A stretch of 64,000 nucleotides of DNA from CBDFGK01 sp965247075 (lineage in GTDB: Bacteria; Pseudomonadota; Gammaproteobacteria; Pseudomonadales; Halieaceae). Shown one piece after another: positions 1 through 7,639 of this stretch. The stretch lies in NCBI GenBank assembly GCA_965247075.1, contig CBDFGK010000002.1, positions 62,001 through 126,000 on the forward strand, read 5' to 3'. Numbering within the stretch: the stretch's first letter is position 1; each line of letters begins with the position of its first letter. The notes under the pieces are model-generated. The model was not told where the DNA came from. It saw only the letters and a program-made list of their open reading frames with translations, and did no database searches. Made by a program: the position numbers and the translations under genes.

Positions 1-233
1 TCGTCGGCCAGGGCAGAACGGGCCTCGCTGGAGAAAACCAGTGGTTGCTTGGAGATGGTGTCGATTTCCTCCCTGCCGGTCACCAGCCAGTAGGGTATGC
101 CCATGGTGGGGTCTTCCATATAGTGAATGGGACCGGATGCCCGAATTTTGGCCAGTTCATCGTAGGGCATGCCGTTGGCATAGGTATCGGGGTCAACCAT
201 GTTTTGGAAATTGGCAAACGGACATTCACTCAT
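1..233 (-). CDS. Cytochrome P450, N-terminal part, cut by window start
   Basis: The first 77 codons of a bacterial class I cytochrome P450 are visible, starting at the ATG whose complement lies at 231-233. The protein opens MSECPFANFQNMVDP and continues with a P450-style stretch in which a substrate-proximal segment (GPIHYMEDPTMGIPYWLVTG) is followed by the helix-B region (EEIDTISKQPLVFSSEAR). The haem-binding cysteine and the I helix lie outside the window. Such soluble P450s need a ferredoxin, and an intact [2Fe-2S] ferredoxin gene is nearby at 4196. The steroid genes in this window suggest, by inference only, a sterol side-chain hydroxylase of CYP125/CYP142 type. A perfect 8-2-8 inverted repeat about 40 bases upstream of the start is a likely operator. 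Confidence 0.75.
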   Translation of the reverse strand, partial: MSECPFANFQNMVDPDTYANGMPYDELAKIRASGPIHYMEDPTMGIPYWLVTGREEIDTISKQPLVFSSEARSALAD

Positions 234-272
234 AGCACTCGTCTCTGAAGGTAGATGTTGTCAAAAACTATA

Positions 273-290
273 AACTAATAGTTATTAGTT
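273..290. promoter_or_regulatory. Perfect inverted repeat upstream of the P450 gene
   Basis: The sequence AACTAATA-GT-TATTAGTT is an exact 8-base palindrome with a 2-base centre, about 40 bases upstream of the P450 start codon. Size and symmetry fit a TetR- or MarR-type operator. It lacks the GC-rich stem and T-run expected of a terminator for the desaturase remnant that ends at 297. The bound regulator is unknown. Confidence 0.5.
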
Positions 291-296
291 AGCAAC

Positions 297-528
297 TTAG
301 TCCAGCGTCCCAAAGACCTTGTCGAAGACTAATGTGATGGAGGCGTAATTACCCTTGTACATATTCTCGTGGTGCACCGCGTGTTTGGCGGTGATTGAGT
401 ACGTTCAACTGCGTATAGATGACGAAACAAAGGCCAACGGTGACTACATTAAAGGTGCCCAGCACCAGTGAGAGCAGCGGAATCAGCACCAGGAATAAAT
501 TCAGGCCGGCTTGCCAGTCGTATATCAT
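297..528 (-). pseudogene. Sterol desaturase / fatty acid hydroxylase remnant, frameshifted
   Basis: Reading from the ATG at 528, a hydrophobic segment (MIYDWQAGLNLFLVLIPLLS) is followed by more membrane-like sequence and then loses frame. In a second frame the remainder reads AKHAVHHENMYKGNYASITL and then VFDKVFGTLD with a stop at 297. The HHxN pair and the closing FDKxFGTxD are typical of the C-terminus of the sterol desaturase / fatty acid hydroxylase superfamily. The N-terminal histidine boxes are absent, so this is a truncated and frameshifted relic. It lies directly upstream of the P450, so it may once have belonged to a sterol-modifying operon. The family call is secure from the C-terminal motif; the substrate is unknown. 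Confidence 0.65.
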
Positions 529-546
529 GAATTTTCCCCGGATAGG

Positions 547-882
547 TTAATCAGTATGTCGGCGAGTGCGCGCGCCTTCCCGGCGCCCAATTGTTGCTGC
601 AAGTCTGCGAATCCTGTGTGAGAACTCCTCTTCCAGCTCCACAATAGCTGCCACCGAATCTTCAATTGGCTTTGCGCCCGCGACCGTAAGCCCTAGCGAC
701 ACCTGGCGGCCGTCCACGATGTCTGTTTCCCGGCACAGGTAGCCCTGTTCCTCAAGCTCACTGGCGATGGAGCCGATGGCCTGTTGCTTATAAGTGGGTT
801 TTACCAGGCCCAGGGCGGAGTAAAGTGCCGCCAGGTGGTGTGCCAGCCGTTCTATTCTCTGCCGGCCAATCAAAGCGGCCAA
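547..882 (-). pseudogene. MarR-like winged-helix regulator, N-terminally truncated
   Basis: The 111-residue product carries a recognition-helix and wing pattern typical of MarR proteins: KPTYKQQAIGSIASELEEQG, then YLCRETDIVDGRQVSLGLTV, then a long C-terminal helix (AAIVELEEEFSHRIRRLAAT). MarR proteins are usually about 140-160 residues. Here the first dimerisation helix is missing, and the only available starts are a TTG at 882 or weaker upstream codons before an in-frame stop. The gene sits among other truncated genes, so it is probably decayed. A short MarR-wing-like fragment is also fused to an epimerase remnant near 3.6-3.75 kb, so at least two MarR pieces lie in this strip. Confidence 0.45.
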
Positions 883-973
883 TTCAGCTTCGCCAACGCA
901 TTAACGGTTATCGTATTTATAGTGATGAGGGTGTTCATCGCATACCTAAACCAAAGTGATAATTAATAGCCAC

Positions 974-1267
974 CTAAAAACTTTTGCAAATAGGATTTCC
1001 CCAACTATCTCGCCATTCGTATGAGCCGATTGGACAACCTTTAGATGTGTCGTGGAATTGCTGGTTTGAATTCCAACTCTTGCATATTGAGTTTCCCAAA
1101 TTATCTGTCCATCTATATGTGCCAGTTGGGCAATTTTTTATACTTCCTTCAATTGATTTCGTTTTACCTGAACTGAAACTTTTACATATTCGGTTTCCCC
1201 AATTGTCAATCGATGAATAGCTACCGATTGGGCATGAGGCGGTTGCCGTGCCAGTCATTATTAGCAT
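974..1267 (-). CDS. Small secreted protein with three CPxGxY...GNxICKS repeats
   Basis: The product contains three tandem copies of a roughly 20-residue unit: CPIGSYSSIDNWGNRICKSF, CPTGTYRWTDNLGNSICKSW and CPIGSYEWRDSWGNPICKSF. The copies are separated by polar linkers. Each has two cysteines, suggesting three small disulfide-bonded units. They follow a hydrophobic stretch (LTVLLATMLIMTGTATA) that reads as a signal peptide with cleavage before SCP. The exact start is unclear: the first ATG inside the hydrophobic stretch is at 1267, but the stretch and its basic N-terminus (KRLNKIR) begin near 1303, where no standard start codon exists. The true start codon may be mutated. An export role is supported by composition; the function is unknown. 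Confidence 0.5.
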   Translation of the reverse strand: MLIMTGTATASCPIGSYSSIDNWGNRICKSFSSGKTKSIEGSIKNCPTGTYRWTDNLGNSICKSWNSNQQFHDTSKGCPIGSYEWRDSWGNPICKSF

Positions 1268-1419
1268 GGTTGCTAAAAGAACAGTTAAACGAATTTTGTT
1301 TAGGCGTTTCGGGTCTATCCGGGTTTCCCAACGAGTTTTTTGAAAAAATTCTGTTATTGAAAAACTATCCGAATACCCCTGGACTTTCCCCGGCGTAGTG
1401 TGGGCAGGCGGTGGGTTAG

Positions 1420-1568
1420 TGTGGGTAACCGGTGGTATGTGAGGCACGAACATTCCACGGGTTATCCACATGATCACCTCGCCAGGGATGGCGGGGTGAA
1501 ATCCACGGCCTGTCCACACGGAGTCCGGCTGACAGATGTCGGGGTTCTTTTACCCACAGTTATCCCCG
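1420..1568. other. Cluster of DnaA-box-like 9-mers
   Basis: The stretch between the secreted-repeat gene and the transposase holds one exact TTATCCACA (1462-1470), TTACCCACA on the minus strand (1420-1428) and on the plus strand (1550-1558), and two weaker relatives, CTGTCCACA (1510-1518) and TTATCCCCG (1560-1568). TTATCCACA is the classic high-affinity DnaA box. Five related sites in 150 bases is more than expected by eye, but no AT-rich unwinding element or replication gene adjoins them. The region otherwise shows no gene. Confidence 0.35.
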
Positions 1569-1626
1569 AGGACCCGAACTTCCCCATCATTTCATGTTGA
1601 TGCAATGACTTGAATTCACACGTAAA

Positions 1627-1679
1627 CACGGGCTTCATCCCCTCTGTAGATTACCGTCAACAAAAAGGAGAAGCCCGTG
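1627..1679 (+). promoter_or_regulatory. Inverted repeat enclosing the transposase ribosome binding site
   Basis: CACGGGCTT at 1627-1635 is exactly complementary to AAGCCCGTG at 1671-1679. The right arm contains the GTG start codon of the transposase (1677-1679) and directly follows the AAGGAG ribosome binding site (1665-1670). In mRNA this 9-bp stem would hide the start codon and constrain the ribosome binding site. That is a common way insertion sequences limit transposase translation, especially from read-through transcripts. It could also be part of the IS left end. Confidence 0.5.
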
Positions 1680-2921
1680 AGCAACCTGAAGTTGCTGTAT
1701 AAGATATTACGCCTCAAAGGTATGAAAATCACCCAGTTCTGGTTCAAAAACCGCAACAAGGAACTGCATCTGGCGGTCAAGCCCTACAAGAATGGCTGCC
1801 GCTGCCCCGAATGTGAACGGCGCTGCCGGATTGTGCGTCATACGACCGAGCTGCGCCGGTGGGAGGATCTCACACTCATGGGGATGAAGGTCTTGCTCTG
1901 GTATGCCCCAAAGGAGATCTGCTGCCCAACGCACGGGCGGGTGCAGGAGACGATCCCCTGGGCGCCAGCCTATTCACGTATCACCTACCGACTGGAGTGG
2001 CGGATCTGCTCCCTGTGCCAGATCATGACCCAGAAGGCCGCCGCCGAGATTCTGGTGATGCCTTCCTCCACCCTGTCCGACCTGCTGCACCGGATCATCA
2101 CGCGGGTGCGCCACGGCCATAAAATCCGTGGCCTGGTCACTCTCGGCGTCGACGAGATTTCCTTCTTGAAGGGCCGCAAATTCGCCACACTCGTCTATGA
2201 TCTGGACCGCTCTCGTATCTTGTGGGTGGGCCTGGGAAAAGGCCGCGAGACCATTGACCGCTTCTTCAACGAACACCTGAGCAAGGGGCAGAAAGCACGC
2301 ATCCTGTGGGCCAGTTGTGACATGAGTCGCGCCTATACCGGGGCCATTGAACATCACTGCCCCAACGCCACGCTCATCATCGACCGCTTCCATGTCGTCA
2401 AGGCGCTGAACCAGGCTGTGGATGAGGTGCGCAAGGACGAGTGGCGTGCCCTCGATACCGGGGGGCGCAAGGCGATCAAGGGCCTGCGATGGCTGCTCAG
2501 CATGCACTCGAGCCATCGCACCAAGAGACAGTCTCGATTCCTCAATAGCTTGCGCAACTCCAATCGGCGTATCCACCGAGCCTGGGTGCTCAAGGACGAG
2601 TTCGAACACATCTGGAATTACCGTTATCGTGGCTCAGCTGAGAAGTTCCTGAAACGCTGGATGACCACCGCCCTGCGTAGCCGTATCCCCTCGTTGCGCC
2701 AATTTGTCACCACGGTGCGAAATCACTTTGATAACATCGTCGCGTTCACCGATAGAAACCTGACCAATGCCGTCGGTGAAGGCCTGAACCGCATTGTCAA
2801 AATCGTCAAGAACCGAGCGTCTGGATATCGTAACCTGCACAACTTCGCCGACATGATTTACCTGACCGTTGGCGACCTCGATATTCCTGCGCATATTCCC
2901 AGCGATTTACGTACACTGTGA
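1677..2921 (+). CDS. ISL3-family transposase, apparently intact
   Basis: The 414-residue protein has the ISL3 (DDE) transposase layout. An N-terminal zinc-binding segment has cysteines at 41, 43, 46 and 50, followed by a helix-turn-helix region and the catalytic core. Candidate acidic residues are D159 (GVDEIS), D215 (CDMSRAY) and E368 (VGEGLNRIVK). Length is normal for the family and no frameshift is visible. Translation starts at GTG 1677 behind AAGGAG, inside an inverted repeat. I could not identify matching terminal inverted repeats or a target duplication in the flanks, so the element ends are not called. It is the only complete transposase in the window and sits in a strip of decayed genes, consistent with IS-driven reduction. 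Confidence 0.88.
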   Translation: MSNLKLLYKILRLKGMKITQFWFKNRNKELHLAVKPYKNGCRCPECERRCRIVRHTTELRRWEDLTLMGMKVLLWYAPKEICCPTHGRVQETIPWAPAYSRITYRLEWRICSLCQIMTQKAAAEILVMPSSTLSDLLHRIITRVRHGHKIRGLVTLGVDEISFLKGRKFATLVYDLDRSRILWVGLGKGRETIDRFFNEHLSKGQKARILWASCDMSRAYTGAIEHHCPNATLIIDRFHVVKALNQAVDEVRKDEWRALDTGGRKAIKGLRWLLSMHSSHRTKRQSRFLNSLRNSNRRIHRAWVLKDEFEHIWNYRYRGSAEKFLKRWMTTALRSRIPSLRQFVTTVRNHFDNIVAFTDRNLTNAVGEGLNRIVKIVKNRASGYRNLHNFADMIYLTVGDLDIPAHIPSDLRTL

Positions 2922-3054
2922 GTAAGGTCCTAATCTCTATAAAACAGCATCAGGATCGTATTTCATTGGTTGGGAGATCCGGATATAGCCGGCGTTTCAT
3001 TTAGTTTCCCTCAGTATTTAGCAGATTGTAATTGATGTTCGATAAAGTACAGGG

Positions 3055-3750
3055 TTAAATGTCGGCAAGCGCCCCCGCAAGCGCTTGGCGCATTTTTACG
3101 ATCGCGCTGTCGCATTTATTCGCGTCCCCGGTATCTGTCGCACTAAAAATAGCGCTGTCGGCGATGCGGGCAATTTCGGCAATGTTGTCGACCGCCACCC
3201 CGCCATCGACCTCAAGACGGATATCGCGGCCGCTGTCGGCGATAATGCGCCGCGCGGGTTTGAGTTTGTCCAGGGTTTTGGCGATGAAGCGCTGACCGCC
3301 AAATCCGGGGTTGACCGACATCGGAAAAATCATGTCCACCTTGTCGATTACATATTCCAGAACATCAAGCGGCGTTGAAAGGTTGAACACCAGGTCGGTT
3401 TTGCAGCCGCACTGCTGTATTAGCTGCAAACTGCGGTCAACATGCTCGGAGCCTTCGGGATGAAAGGTAATGTAGCACGCCCCGGCTTCGGCAAAATCCG
3501 GAATAATGCGATCCACCGGCTTGACCATAAGACGAATATCGATGGGTGCCGTGACCCCGTGCTTTGGTAATGCCGCGCACACCAGTGGGCCGATAGTCAG
3601 ATTATAGCTGCCATCGGCCAACAGCTGTTTGCCAGGGGGGGTGAGTAACACGCGTTTGGTTCGCCCGTCACTGGCATCCGTCAGTCTGTGTTGGGTGGCG
3701 GGTAACGCAGTCATAGCGTGCATGCTAGGGAAGTGTCTACACGTAGTCAA
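3055..3750 (-). pseudogene. Ribulose-phosphate 3-epimerase remnant fused to a MarR wing fragment
   Basis: From about residue 48 onward the frame is clearly epimerase: NLTIGPLVCAALPKHGVTAP, then DIRLMVKPVDRIIPDFAEAG, the VNPGFGGQRFI loop and LEVDGGVAVDNIAEIA. The N-terminal strand with the first metal-binding His and catalytic Asp is missing. The next metal ligand, normally His in the DxHLMV motif, is Arg here (DIRLMV). A deletion also removes the segment before SAIF. The enzyme cannot be active in the usual way. Upstream in the same frame lies TDASDGRTKRVLLTPPGKQL, which matches the wing of a MarR regulator and not any epimerase. This open frame is therefore a chimera made by deletion. Both identities come from motifs; the fusion itself is visible in the sequence. 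Confidence 0.7.
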
Positions 3751-3889
3751 TTGGTATTCACCATATAGACAATTCTGCTTTACGAAAATGATTTTGCCGG
3801 CCTGGGAGTAGCCGCCGGTGCAACCGTGTACTGGTGGTGAAGCGCTGCAACTACTACAATGCCTGTGCTATTTTTTGTGGTGAAACAAC

Positions 3890-4186
3890 GTGCCGGCGGC
3901 TTTAACTGAACGAACTTATATCGTAACCGGCGCTTCCAGGGGTTTCGGCCTGGCCATTACCGAGGCCTTGTTGGAAGCAGGTGCCAAGGTGGACATGATT
4001 GCGCGCAATAACGAGCGATTTACGCGCGATTTACACATGGAGTTACAGGCACAGGGCATCGGCGTATCCTGTATCAGACCGGGCGGTGCCGATGCCGTAC
4101 TCTATTGCCTGGCCGCTCCCGCGGGAATGACGGTCAATTTGCTGGAAGTAGGTCCCAATACGCCTACTGAGAAACTAAAACTGTAA
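3890..4186 (+). pseudogene. Short-chain dehydrogenase (SDR) with large internal deletion
   Basis: The N-terminus is a classic SDR Rossmann start: TYIVTGASRGFGLAITEALL, with TGxxxGxG at residues 13-20. It is followed by AGAKVDMIARN and then switches abruptly to a C-terminal-like tail (AAPAGMTVNLLEVGPNTPTE). SDRs are about 250 residues; this frame has 98 and lacks the central region with the catalytic Ser and YxxxK. It starts with GTG and is followed closely by the ferredoxin gene at 4196. It is best read as a relic with an in-frame deletion of roughly 150 codons, still positioned as the leading gene of the ferredoxin transcript. Confidence 0.7.
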
Positions 4187-4195
4187 GGATTGAGA

Positions 4196-4531
4196 ATGCC
4201 AAATATCGTATATATCGAAGCTGATGGCACCCGCCATGAGGTCGAACTTGAGGAGCAAATGAACTTGATGGAGGGCGCCACCATGAACCTGGTGCCCGGT
4301 GTGGAGGGCATGTGTGGGGGTATAGCCTCCTGCGCCACCTGCCATTGTTATATTGAAGGCGATATGGCGGACAAGCTGGTTGAACCCACTCAGCCAGAAT
4401 TGGATATGTTGGCGACCGCCAAGAACCGAAAAGCGAGCTCACGTCTGGGTTGCCAGATTCCGGTTACCTGGGAGATGGAAGGCATGGAAGTTCAATTGCC
4501 GGCAGAGCAGGGTTCGGTAACCGACGCCTGA
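4196..4531 (+). CDS. [2Fe-2S] ferredoxin of adrenodoxin/putidaredoxin type
   Basis: This 111-residue soluble ferredoxin carries one plant/adrenodoxin-type [2Fe-2S] cluster. Its ligands are Cys40, Cys46 and Cys49 (C-x5-C-x2-C) and Cys86. Such proteins pass electrons from a flavin reductase to a class I cytochrome P450, and a P450 gene lies 4 kb away at the window start. The ATG at 4196 was chosen because AAGGA precedes it with good spacing; a TTG six bases earlier is possible. Length and all four cluster cysteines are intact, so this gene looks functional among decayed neighbours. The SDR relic ends just upstream. Pairing with the steroid P450 is inference from context. Confidence 0.9.
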   Translation: MPNIVYIEADGTRHEVELEEQMNLMEGATMNLVPGVEGMCGGIASCATCHCYIEGDMADKLVEPTQPELDMLATAKNRKASSRLGCQIPVTWEMEGMEVQLPAEQGSVTDA

Positions 4532-4561
4532 GCACGCGGGCAGATGGGCCTGGGGCCAAAA

Positions 4562-5006
4562 ATGAAAATTGGCATGAATCTTTTTCTCTGGTGCGATCGA
4601 TTGCGTTCAGAGCTTTTGCCGCTGTTGCCGGCCCTCAAGGCGGCCGGATTCGATGGTGTGGAAATCCCCGCCGGAGATTACTCAGCGGCGGAGATAAAGG
4701 AGATTCGAGCCGTTCTGGACGATGAGAGTTTTTTGCAGACAGTAGGCGAAGACGCGCAGCAGGCAGGTGCACATCAGCGAGAGCCACCGCGGCACACCGG
4801 GTACCGGTAGCGTCGATTGGGACAGCAGCTTTCGCGCCCTGAAAAAGATGAATTACCAGGGCTGGGTGGTGATTGAAGCCTTTGCCAGCGATGTGCCCGG
4901 CTTCCCGGAAGCGGTTAATATCTGGCGCGATTGTTTCGCCGGCAAGACCGAGGTTTACCGGCAGGGCATGGCGCTGATTCGCGCCGGGCAGGAATTGCAG
5001 CCATGA
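4562..5006 (+). pseudogene. Sugar epimerase (psicose/tagatose epimerase-like TIM barrel), deleted and frameshifted
   Basis: The first frame starts at ATG 4562 and reads MKIGMNLFLW, then LLPLLPALKAAGFDGVEIPA, typical of the first strands of the sugar isomerase / epimerase TIM-barrel family. It loses homology after about 60 codons. A second frame from about 4767 gives the C-terminal end: HISESHRGTPGTGSVDW, then YQGWVVIEAFASDVPGFPEA with the metal-binding Glu of VVIEAF. About half of the roughly 280-residue barrel is missing and the halves are in different frames, so it is dead. It lies close to the epimerase relic at 3055, so a lost sugar-phosphate pathway is a plausible common origin. Confidence 0.72.
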
Positions 5007-5084
5007 CGCTCTCTGGATCTTTCCGGCGAGGATTTACACTCTGTCGCGGCGACTCAAAATACGGTGGGGGCTAGGCTGGCAAGC

Positions 5085-6426
5085 TCACGCTAATTCGTAA
5101 TGGTGCAGCCTGGGGGCGGCCATTTCTGCAACAAAGCGCGAATAATTCCAGGGCCAACTGGCGGGAATGCCCTCTGCATCCAGGTACCAGCTATTGCAGC
5201 CGCCGGTATACCAGATGGTCTTTTTGGCCGCCTCAACTCGCGCGGTATCAAATTGTTCCAGCGCCTCTTTGCTGGAACAGATCTCCCGGCATTCCTCCTT
5301 GCGCAATTTCTCTATTAGCTGTGCTATGTAGTGCCACTGGTGCTCGGCGATATCAATCAGCGAAAAATTGCCGACCGGGCCGTTGGGGCCATTGAGCATA
5401 AAAAAATTGGGGAAGTCGGGCATGGATATCGCCAGGTAGGCGACCGGACGCTTTTCCCACAGGGTTTCCAGGTCCATGCCATTGCGGCCAACGACCTGCA
5501 TGGGGCGCATAAATTGATCCGCGCGAAAACCGGTAGCCAGCGCAATCACATCCAGTTCGTGCAGCACACCATCTTTGGTGCGAATGCCTTTGGCCTTGAC
5601 ACATTCAATATCAGCGCGTACCAACTGCGCATTGGGGTGTTGAATGGCCTGGTAGTAATCCGGCGAGAAAATCAGTCGTTTACACAGGGGTTGATGATCG
5701 GGGCGCAGTTGTTCCTGCAGTGCAGGGTCAGGTACATTGTGCTCAAGATTGTCCAGGCAAACCTGCCGCCACAGTAGCGCGTTTTCGCACTCTGGGTCGG
5801 TCAGGCACTGGGTATAGATTTCGACATTGGCATTGTAGGTTTCTATGTCCATTGCCTGTGCCAATAGCGCCGGGTCAGCACGAAATGCGGCCCGCTCTGC
5901 TGCACTGAAATGGCCGTTATCAACTTCCCTCCAGCGGTACCGAGTGGTCCCAGCGGGCGGTATGAAAAATGGCACCGTCGAATTCATCCATGCCGGCAAT
6001 GCCGGGGGTGCTGGGGTGGTGCAGTACACCGGTTGCGGCGATCACGATGTCGGCGACATCGCTTTCGCCAGTGCTCAGGGTGAGATGCCAGCGGCCGCCG
6101 CAGAACTCGGCCCGTTCGATTTCTGTGTTGAACTGAATCAGTTTGTCGATGGCATATTTTTTGGTGATGCGTTCGAAGTAATCCTGGATTTCGGCGCCTG
6201 GGGACAGGTGCCGCGTCCAATCCGGGTTGCGTTCGAAGGTGTAGGTGTAATGGTGAGAGGGTACGTCGCAGTGCAGGCCGGGGTAGGTGTTCTCGCGCCA
6301 GGTGCCGCCGATTTTGTCAGCCTTCTCATAAATGGTGACATCGCAAATACCCGCTTTCTGCAGTTTGATGCCGGCCAGAACGCCGGCCATACCGGCACCG
6401 ATAACTATCACTCGCAATTCGCGCAT
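5085..6426 (-). pseudogene. Baeyer-Villiger flavin monooxygenase, internally deleted and frameshifted
   Basis: The N-terminal frame (from ATG 6426) has the FAD Rossmann motif VIVIGAGMAGVLAGIKL, the KIGGTWRENTYPGLHCDVPS segment and the Baeyer-Villiger fingerprint FDGAIFHTARWD. It then stops near 5920. A second frame supplies the C-terminal half: KRLIFSPDYYQAIQ, ALATGFRADQFMRPM, MLNGPNGPVGNFSL and the closing WPWNYSRFVAEM. The second GxGxxG motif for NADPH and the surrounding roughly 80 residues are missing between the halves. The enzyme would have inserted oxygen next to a ketone, possibly on a steroid or cyclic substrate, but this copy cannot bind NADPH and is frameshifted. Confidence 0.8.
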
Positions 6427-6564
6427 TAACCTTCCTCTCAGTGAGTGCTATGTAAGTGCGGTACATTGATGGCATGGTTATTCGCTATCACCGGCACAGC
6501 CTGAAGTAAGTGCCATTGGTGTTAGTCGTTATATTATCCGTGGTTCTGGTCTTGACAATCTGAG

Positions 6565-7230
6565 TCAATCCTCATCGAGTAATTTTTGAACCAGCGCCAA
6601 GGCCTTGCCTGCTTGTCCAAATGAGACATCCCGGAGAATTCCTTTTCGGTCCACTAATATCATGGAGGGTGTGCCTTGCAATGAAAATTTCTCAAATGTC
6701 TCGGCTGAGAATATTTTTGACTCCATGTAATTTTTGGCCTTTTCAATGATTTGATTCTTGTATTCCTGTGGCTGGGAATCAAATTCCGGAATTTGGGGAT
6801 AGACAAACTCCATAATTTTATCCTGAGTAATCTCGCCAGAAGTTCTAGTCAGATTATCCATTGCCAACGGAAATGGGATTTTGTAAGAGATTTTATCTCC
6901 GTCCTGCAACTGACCGTAGGATGACAAGGCATCTTTGGTCTCTCCAATTACCTCCCCTGTTTGCGCAAGCAGTTTCAAATTATCCAAGGTGTTTTTATCA
7001 AAATCCTCAAACGCAGTCGCCAACCCTAAAACCTTTACACCCTCGCCCTTGTATTTTTCATGGATGCGAATTGCTTCAGGAATTGCATGCATAAAGCATC
7101 CAGGGCAGTTGACCTGAAAGATCTCCAACAAAACAATGTTGCCAATCTCCCTGTCAAAATTTGTCGGCGCACCTTGAACCCATCCTGAAACTACAAAATT
7201 GGGAGCCTTTTCATCTATTTTTGCATTCAT
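6565..7230 (-). CDS. Thioredoxin-fold redoxin (TlpA / AhpC-TSA superfamily)
   Basis: The 221-residue protein has a redoxin fold with a CxxC centre at Cys42-Pro-Gly-Cys45 (FQVNCPGCFMHAIPEA), the later cis-Pro region (LQGTPSMILVDRKG) and a long helical insertion between them. There is no signal peptide, so it is probably cytoplasmic. The insertion makes it longer than TlpA or ResA and fits the larger redoxin-like proteins of marine bacteria. It probably acts in thiol-disulfide exchange or peroxide reduction; the partner is unknown. The ATG at 7230 is the only good start. It is one of the few intact genes in this strip, with remnants on both sides. Confidence 0.8.
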   Translation of the reverse strand: MNAKIDEKAPNFVVSGWVQGAPTNFDREIGNIVLLEIFQVNCPGCFMHAIPEAIRIHEKYKGEGVKVLGLATAFEDFDKNTLDNLKLLAQTGEVIGETKDALSSYGQLQDGDKISYKIPFPLAMDNLTRTSGEITQDKIMEFVYPQIPEFDSQPQEYKNQIIEKAKNYMESKIFSAETFEKFSLQGTPSMILVDRKGILRDVSFGQAGKALALVQKLLDED

Positions 7231-7309
7231 AATAATGTAAGCGCCTCTAAATCGACCCCCGTTGACATTATCAGGTAGTCATCGAACAGTTAATCAGTTT
7301 GCCCTGCCG

Positions 7310-7537
7310 TTAGTCTTCGACTTGCATGTTCCAGGGCGGTAACGCTTCCAGCTTCTCCACCGTATCCGCCGCCGCAATATTCGCCTTAGCCGTTTCTACC
7401 AAACTATAGCAGGTCGCACAGGTTCAGCGTGTACCTTATCGCCTTGTGGGTCAGGCTATCTTTGGGTACCCGATTGACGTTCTTCTCCAGCCACGGTTTC
7501 AGGTCATCGAGAATCGGCACGCTGAGTGTCTGTCGCG
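7310..7537 (-). mobile_element. IS66-family transposase fragment (C-terminal pieces)
   Basis: On the minus strand the sequence reads SVPILDDLKPWLEKNVNRVP then KDSLTHKAIRYTLN before a stop. In another frame it continues SLVETAKANIAAADTVEKLE then ALPPWNMQVED and a stop at 7310. These are the C-terminal hallmarks of IS66 TnpC (W-L-E linker, KAIxYxLN and the closing LPWN motif). A deletion and frame change separate the two pieces, and the rest of the element is absent. It marks the left edge of the restriction-modification island. Confidence 0.65.
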
Positions 7538-7639
7538 CCCTACAGTAACCCCCGGTATAGTCTCGGATTCTGAAATGGTGGAAGACGGCTCACGCAGTGA
7601 TTGAATGCAGTTATGCTGGAATCCTTCCCAGCGAAAAGA

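Noticed and set aside
1974..2609. 211-codon minus-strand frame opposite the ISL3 transposase
   Set aside because: The plus strand has all transposase motifs over its full length; the reverse frame shows no family features.
5331..5777. 148-codon plus-strand frame opposite the Baeyer-Villiger relic
   Set aside because: The minus strand carries recognisable monooxygenase motifs; the plus frame has none.
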